A stretch of 11,224 nucleotides of DNA from an uncultured Actinomycetes bacterium. Lineage in GTDB: Bacteria > Actinomycetota > Actinomycetes > S36-B12. Positions 8,498 to 11,224 of this stretch are shown piece by piece; position 1 is the stretch's first letter, and every line of letters begins with the position of its first letter. Under the pieces are notes generated by a model. The model did not search any database, had not been told where the DNA came from, and worked only from the letters and a program-made list of their open reading frames with translations. The DNA lies in contig CALFIA010000199.1 of the NCBI GenBank assembly GCA_937876275.1, positions 1 to 11,224 of the forward strand. The letters run 5' to 3'. Both the position numbers and the translations under genes were made by a program.

Positions 8498-9395
8498 CAA
8501 GAAGCCGGCGAAGAAGAAGTCGAGCATCGGCACGAGTCGAAGCCGCAGCCAAGGCACGTCCGGTCGCAGTTCGAGCAGTCGCAACGATCAGGTCACCCGC
8601 CTGCCGCGCCGCAAGGCCAAGAAGAAGTCGCCCGTGAAGGCGCTGATCTTCGCCGGCGTCATCACGATCGCGCTTGTCGCAGTGTGGCTTGTCTGGTTCT
8701 CGAGTGTCTTCGCAGTGAAGTCAGTGCAGGTCACCGGTGTCGACAAGGCCTTGGAGCAGCAGGTTCTCGCCGCTGCCCCGGTGCCGATGGGGGAGCCCAT
8801 CATCAAGGTCGACACCGCTGCCATCGGCGAAGCGGTTCAGGGTGCATTGCCATGGGTCGCCAGTGTTGACGTGCGACGTGGCTATCCGAGCGACATCGTC
8901 ATCGCGGTCACGCCACGAGTCGCTGTTGCCCAGTCGACTGATGGTCAAGCCATTGATGCCGATGGCATTGCGTATCACTCGCCGACTGCACTGCCGAAGA
9001 AGTTGCTCACCATCAATGGCACCGACCCCGATGCCCTGGGCACGGCTGTGCGCATCTTCAAGCAGTTGCCCCCGCAGATCGCTCAGAAGATCGCCTCGCT
9101 CACGGCGAAGTCGCGCGATGACGTGAGCTTCACCTTTGGCTCCGGCGCTGTCGTGCGCTGGGGCAATGATCAAAAGGGCGACCAGAAGATCGCCGTGCTC
9201 ACCGCCCTGCTGCCCAGGCGTGCCCGCATGTATGACGTGTCAGCACCTGAGTTGCCCACGACCTTCGACGAGAACCCTAAGAAGAACCCCAAGCCCAAGC
9301 CCACGGCTAGTGCGAGCACAGACCCTGCCCCTGCCGTGAACGCTCCCTCCGTCGCTCCCTCCGACCCCTTCGCTGATGAGGGCTCGATCAACTAG
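8490..9395 (+). CDS. ftsQ: FtsQ/DivIB-type cell division protein
   Basis: FtsQ is a bitopic divisome protein that links the early and late division proteins and is thought to restrain septal synthesis until activation. The 301 residues show a very basic, Ser/Lys/Arg-rich cytoplasmic N-terminus (1-50), one membrane helix (about 51-70) and a POTRA-like segment starting VFAVKSVQVTGV (73-84) through about 143. The FtsQ domain includes the VVRWG turn (221-225), KIAVLTALLP (233-242) and YDVSAPELPTT (248-258). A low-complexity Pro/Lys/Ala tail (about 260-301) follows, probably extracellular and disordered. The start is GTG 8490, overlapping murC by 8 bases; no better start lies nearby. In most actinobacteria ftsZ follows directly, but here a convergent antitoxin gene does, with interlocked stop codons. 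Confidence 0.92.
   Translation: MADKKPAKKKSSIGTSRSRSQGTSGRSSSSRNDQVTRLPRRKAKKKSPVKALIFAGVITIALVAVWLVWFSSVFAVKSVQVTGVDKALEQQVLAAAPVPMGEPIIKVDTAAIGEAVQGALPWVASVDVRRGYPSDIVIAVTPRVAVAQSTDGQAIDADGIAYHSPTALPKKLLTINGTDPDALGTAVRIFKQLPPQIAQKIASLTAKSRDDVSFTFGSGAVVRWGNDQKGDQKIAVLTALLPRRARMYDVSAPELPTTFDENPKKNPKPKPTASASTDPAPAVNAPSVAPSDPFADEGSIN
9392..9395. other. Interlocked stop codons of ftsQ and the phd-like gene (CTAG)
   Basis: The palindrome CTAG supplies TAG for ftsQ on the + strand (9393-9395) and TAG for the convergent antitoxin gene on the - strand (9394-9392). The two coding regions overlap by exactly these 4 bases, leaving no room for a separate terminator between the dcw cluster and the accessory block. 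Confidence 0.85.
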
Positions 9396-9667
9396 CCCTG
9401 CGCTGTTGATTTCCGGAGGAGGACCTCCGATGCGCTACAAACATTTTCGGACGCCATCGCCTCGCGTGCCTCGATGATCTCGCCGAGAGCTCCAGGCTCA
9501 GAGAGCACTGCGACTGTCTCCTCGAGTGATTCCAGTTCCTGGACAGACATGAGGATTGCGAGCGCTTTCCCCTCGTGGGTCAGGGTCACCCGATCCTGGG
9601 AGTCCTTCACGTACCGAACGAGGCGTGAAAGGTCGGACCGAGCTTCATCCAGGGAACGCATTGTCAT
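9392..9667 (-). CDS. Phd/YefM-family antitoxin, no toxin partner visible
   Basis: This 91-residue protein fits Phd/YefM antitoxins, which bind DNA with an N-terminal domain and neutralise a toxin (Doc, YoeB/RelE or similar) with the C-terminal part. The visible pattern is MRSLDEARSDLSRLVRYV, then DRVTLTHEGKALAILMSVQELESLEETVAVLSEP, the standard order of the family. The tail (about 60-91) is acidic then variable, as in toxin-binding regions. ATG 9667 is preferred because AAGGA (9679-9675) lies 7 bases upstream. An ATG at 9661 and a TTG at 9691 are alternatives. A toxin gene would normally follow this gene, but the downstream neighbour is convergent ftsQ. It is divergent from higB with 76 bases between. 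It may be an orphan or a remnant, or may act on another toxin; that is inference. Confidence 0.8.
   Translation of the reverse strand: MTMRSLDEARSDLSRLVRYVKDSQDRVTLTHEGKALAILMSVQELESLEETVAVLSEPGALGEIIEAREAMASENVCSASEVLLRKSTAQG
9414..9429. repeat. Short inverted repeat, 6-bp stem and 4-base loop
   Basis: CGGAGG-AGGA-CCTCCG lies inside the 3' end of the phd-like gene, 19 bases past the ftsQ stop. It could fold in either transcript. There is no T-run after it on either strand, so it is at best a weak candidate for slowing convergent transcription, and may be a by-product of the coding sequence. Confidence 0.35.
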
Positions 9668-9708
9668 GACGGGATCCTTCGCCGTTGGCAAGCAATGGTC
9701 AAGACCTG

Positions 9709-9737
9709 TTGTGTCGTGTATCGATATGCGATACAGT
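9709..9737 (+). promoter_or_regulatory. Candidate higB promoter giving a leaderless mRNA
   Basis: TTGTGT at 9709-9714 and TACAGT at 9732-9737 (TAnnnT form of the -10) are separated by 17 bases. The -10 ends 6 bases before GTG 9744, placing the expected transcription start on the GTG itself. No Shine-Dalgarno-like stretch precedes the GTG. Leaderless mRNAs are common in actinobacteria. The -35 match is modest. Confidence 0.5.
9717..9735. promoter_or_regulatory. Probable HigA operator, perfect 7+7 inverted repeat
   Basis: TGTATCG-ATATG-CGATACA is a perfect 7-base inverted repeat with a 5-base spacer, so half-site centres are 12 bases apart, about one helical turn. It overlaps the candidate -10 and much of the -35/-10 spacer of higB. 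HigA proteins commonly repress their own operon by binding such palindromes; binding by this HigA, or by the divergent Phd-like protein, is inferred. Confidence 0.7.
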
Positions 9738-9743
9738 CAATCC

Positions 9744-10022
9744 GTGATCGTGAGTTTCCGTCATAAAGGGCTGCAGGCGCTTTATGAAAAGGATTCAGCG
9801 AAGGGGGTACAGGCCGACCATGTGCCCAAGCTTCGCCGAATTCTCTCCGCGCTTGATGTGGCTCAAATTCCCGCAGATCTCATGATTCCGGGGTTCAGAA
9901 CGCATTCTCTCGCCGGGAAGCTCTCGGATCACTGGTCGATCTGGGTGAACGGCAATTGGAGGGTCACCTTTCGTTTCATTGAAGGTGACGTTGAACTAGT
10001 GGACTACCAGGACTATCACTGA
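9744..10022 (+). CDS. higB: HigB toxin, ribosome-dependent mRNA endonuclease (RelE superfamily)
   Basis: HigB toxins enter the ribosomal A site and cut mRNA, stopping translation; the partner HigA blocks this. The 92 residues follow the family closely: SFRHKGLQALYEK at the start, HVPKLRRILSALD (26-38), DLMIPGFRTHSLAGKL (45-60), HWSIWVNGNWRVTFRF (63-78) and the end VELVDYQDYH. His54, Asp90, Tyr91 and His92 fall at the same numbers as the catalytic residues described for Proteus vulgaris HigB, so the toxin is probably active. This match supports GTG 9744 as start; an in-frame ATG at 9726 lies inside the operator palindrome. The gene is about 53% G+C by hand count, clearly below the dcw genes. 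higA follows after 13 bases; toxin-first order is typical of higBA. Confidence 0.9.
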   Translation: MIVSFRHKGLQALYEKDSAKGVQADHVPKLRRILSALDVAQIPADLMIPGFRTHSLAGKLSDHWSIWVNGNWRVTFRFIEGDVELVDYQDYH

Positions 10023-10026
10023 GGAG
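10022..10026 (+). promoter_or_regulatory. Ribosome-binding site of higA
   Basis: AGGAG starts on the last base of the higB stop and is 9 bases before ATG 10036. ATG 10030 would be only 3 bases away and TTG 10027 none, so the spacing favours 10036. Unlike higB, higA has a clear Shine-Dalgarno sequence, which could let the antitoxin be made more efficiently than the toxin from the same mRNA. Confidence 0.6.
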
Positions 10027-10035
10027 TTGATGACG

Positions 10036-10317
10036 ATGAAGAATCCCGTGCATCCCGGAGCGATCCTCCGTGAGGATGTTCTCTCTGTACTGGGTCTCAC
10101 TGTGGGTGAGGCAGCTGAGCGATTGGGTATTTCCCGTGTGACCCTCAGCCGAGTGATCCACGAGCATGCCCGCATTTCTCCGAATCTCGCCCTTCGACTC
10201 GAGGCGGCTGGAGTTGGTACGGCCCGTGGCTGGTTGGCCATGCAGACCGCCAGGGATTTGGCCGATGAGCGTGCCGCTGGCATCCCCAAGGTGCGAAAGC
10301 TTGAACCTGTTGCGTAA
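10036..10317 (+). CDS. higA: HigA antitoxin, XRE/VapI-type helix-turn-helix protein
   Basis: HigA is the antitoxin of the preceding HigB and usually also represses the operon. The 93 residues begin with NPVHPGAILREDVL, the VapI/HigA signature. A helix-turn-helix follows at about 21-42 (LTVGEAAERLGISRVTLSRVIH), with the recognition helix near 33-41. ISPNLALRLEAAGVGTARGWLAMQTARDLADE is the typical dimer and C-terminal segment. The usual acidic residue in HPGE is Ala here (HPGA), a minor change. ATG 10036 is chosen by Shine-Dalgarno spacing; ATG 10030 (two residues longer) cannot be excluded. The likely operator is the palindrome at 9717-9735. The 3' end appears to overlap the next gene in another frame. 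Confidence 0.9.
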   Translation: MKNPVHPGAILREDVLSVLGLTVGEAAERLGISRVTLSRVIHEHARISPNLALRLEAAGVGTARGWLAMQTARDLADERAAGIPKVRKLEPVA

Positions 10318-10903
10318 TGCCGCGGAGGAGGAGTTCGATGCGGACCTTCTCGTGCGATGGCTCACTGACCACCCTGGCAGCAGCGTCGATGACGCCCAGA
10401 AGGCGCTGAACTGGTCGAAGTCCCAGCTCGCCAAGGCCATGACTGACGACGCACGCAGGCTCGCAGTTCGACATCGCACGGGCTCAAGCCGCAAGTGGAG
10501 TGAAGACGAAATACTCAATGCGCTGCGTCAGGCATGGCAGCAGATCAGTGCCAGCACCGATGCTCTCAGCTACGCCAAGTACAGCGAGCTCGTCACGAGC
10601 AAGCAGATCGACGGCCCGACCGCCGTGCGCGTGCTGCAGGTGTTCGGTTCCTGGGCTGATGCTGCCGAGAGAGCCGGAGTGCCTGCCGGCAAGAAGCCCA
10701 ATCGCACCTTCACATCCGCGTGGACGGACGAGCAGATCCTCGACGACGTGCGCCGCTATCTTTCCGACCCGAGCACGAGAGGTGCGTTCTCGGGCTGGGA
10801 CGCCTGGAGGAAGGCGAATGCTCCGCAAGCTCCTTCGGGCGCGATGATCCGTAATCGCCTGGGCAACTGGTCAGAGATCAAGGCCAGGGCACTCACGGAT
10901 TAG
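10301..10903 (+). CDS. Probable DNA-binding protein with two HNH_repeat-like modules
   Basis: There is no named function. From TTG 10301 the protein has 200 residues. An N-terminal part (about 15-60, DADLLVRWLTDHPGSSVDDAQKAL and on) resembles a small winged-helix unit. Two similar modules follow: 66-127, from KWSEDEILNALRQ to FGSWADAAERAGV, and 141-198, from AWTDEQILDDVRR to LGNWSEIKARAL. Both fit the homing-endonuclease-associated repeat pattern (W[ST]xExIL ... [FL]G[SN]W), a DNA-binding helical unit. No HNH or other nuclease residues are seen. The start is uncertain: TTG 10301 has AAGGTG 7 bases upstream and would overlap higA by 17 bases; TTG 10310 and GTG 10352 are alternatives. Sequence upstream of 10301 in this frame is a shadow of higA. 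The overlap suggests co-transcription with higBA. Confidence 0.65.
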   Translation: MNLLRNAAEEEFDADLLVRWLTDHPGSSVDDAQKALNWSKSQLAKAMTDDARRLAVRHRTGSSRKWSEDEILNALRQAWQQISASTDALSYAKYSELVTSKQIDGPTAVRVLQVFGSWADAAERAGVPAGKKPNRTFTSAWTDEQILDDVRRYLSDPSTRGAFSGWDAWRKANAPQAPSGAMIRNRLGNWSEIKARALTD

Positions 10904-10915
10904 CCAGATGCACTG

Positions 10916-11197
10916 TTACGAAGCGAGAAAGGCCTCGAACGCCTCTCGTGCGAGTTTGGAGACCGTTGTTCCTCGTTCGCGTGCGGCTTCTTCGGCGCGA
11001 GCCTTCAACTCCGGAGGAATCCTGAAGGACACATGCGGGGAGTGGGCTGAGGTTCCGGTCAGTGATGGACGACCTGCTCGTTTGGCGAGCTCTTCTTCAA
11101 CCTCCTGCATGGCTTGCTCAATGTAGGACTGGTCGACGCGACGCCCCTTAGAGTCAACGATCACCTCTTCCGCGAGGTTTACGTCAGGGCCGATCAC
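10916..11197 (-). CDS. Ribbon-helix-helix (CopG-like) antitoxin-type protein
   Basis: The 93-residue product from GTG 11197 ends with a ribbon-helix-helix pattern: strand HVSFRIP (about 55-61), helix PELKARAEEAARERG, turn TTVS, helix KLAREAFEAFLAS. Before it come EEVIVDSKGRRVDQSYIEQAMQEVEEEL (11-38) and the linker RAGRPSLTG, a combination seen in actinobacterial CopG-type antitoxins. Such proteins dimerise, bind operator DNA through the ribbon and hold a toxin with the other part. GAGG lies 8 bases before GTG 11197. However, the frame stays open to the window edge (11224), so the true start may lie outside. No toxin is visible downstream, where the gene converges with the two-repeat gene at a distance of 12 bases; a partner, if any, lies beyond the right edge. 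Confidence 0.7.
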   Translation of the reverse strand: MIGPDVNLAEEVIVDSKGRRVDQSYIEQAMQEVEEELAKRAGRPSLTGTSAHSPHVSFRIPPELKARAEEAARERGTTVSKLAREAFEAFLAS

Positions 11198-11224
11198 GAT
11201 GTAGGCCTCGTTGCGCTTCCGATT

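Larger units (their letters stand above)
9668..9743. promoter_or_regulatory. Divergent intergenic control region
   Basis: These 76 bases separate the phd-like gene (-) from higB (+) and must hold promoters for both unless one is read through. They contain the 19-base inverted repeat at 9717-9735 and a higB promoter candidate. A smaller inverted repeat GGTC-AA-GACC lies at 9697-9706. On the - strand a TTGACT at 9740-9735 resembles a -35 element, but no convincing -10 follows at the right distance. The region is AT-richer than the dcw genes. Confidence 0.6.

Noticed and set aside
9414..9429. Rho-independent terminator between ftsQ and the phd-like gene
   Set aside because: The stem is only 6 base pairs, there is no T-tract on either side, and it lies in coding sequence; kept only as an inverted repeat.
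9413..9474. Short + strand reading frame from ATG 9430 behind a GGAGGAGG sequence
   Set aside because: It has only about 14 codons, lies opposite the conserved end of the phd-like gene, and the purine run is explained by the Glu/Leu/Leu/Arg codons of that gene.
9474..9743. Long N-terminal extension of HigB
   Set aside because: It runs antisense through the phd-like gene and the operator; HigB family length and catalytic residue numbering fit the GTG at 9744.
10166..10300. Extension of the two-repeat protein back into higA
   Set aside because: In this stretch the higA frame carries the conserved protein; the other frame gives Pro/Arg-rich sequence without family likeness.
9396..11224. Insertion sequence or integrase-bounded island
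   Set aside because: No transposase, integrase, terminal inverted repeats or flanking direct repeats were seen; the right boundary is outside the window.

Overview
The window looks like chromosome from a moderately high-GC actinobacterium. The evidence is the gene order murE-murF-mraY-murD-ftsW-murG-murC-ftsQ, strong G/C at third codon positions, stop/start overlaps (ATGA, GTGA) at most junctions, GTG starts, and FtsQ directly after MurC. MurE carries the DNPR motif of enzymes that add a diaminopimelate-type residue, so a DAP-containing peptidoglycan is likely. The genus cannot be fixed from the sequence.

Positions 1-9395 (+ strand) are a long segment of the division/cell-wall (dcw) cluster, probably transcribed as one unit that starts upstream of the window. 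MurC adds L-Ala, MurD D-Glu, MurE the diamino acid and MurF D-Ala-D-Ala to UDP-MurNAc. MraY moves the finished MurNAc-pentapeptide to the lipid carrier (lipid I), and MurG adds GlcNAc (lipid II). FtsW polymerises lipid II at the division site, and FtsQ helps recruit and control the septal machinery. All eight genes look intact except murE, whose 5' part lies outside the window.

Positions 9392-11224 are an accessory block where ftsZ would normally be expected after ftsQ in actinobacteria. It holds, in order: a Phd/YefM-type antitoxin gene on the - strand whose stop codon interlocks with that of ftsQ (CTAG); a 76-base divergent intergenic region with a perfect 7+7 inverted repeat; a higB-higA toxin-antitoxin pair (+); a gene overlapping higA for a probable DNA-binding protein with two HNH_repeat-like modules (+); and a ribbon-helix-helix antitoxin-like gene (-) at the right edge. 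The block therefore has three antitoxin-type genes but only one recognisable toxin. higB is clearly poorer in G+C than the dcw genes (about 53% by hand count), which fits acquisition by transfer.

The most interesting parts are the higB control region (operator overlapping a -10 element, probably leaderless GTG start), the unusual third gene overlapping higA, and the break in ftsQ-ftsZ linkage. No RNA genes, CRISPR arrays, transposase genes or clear attachment sites were seen.
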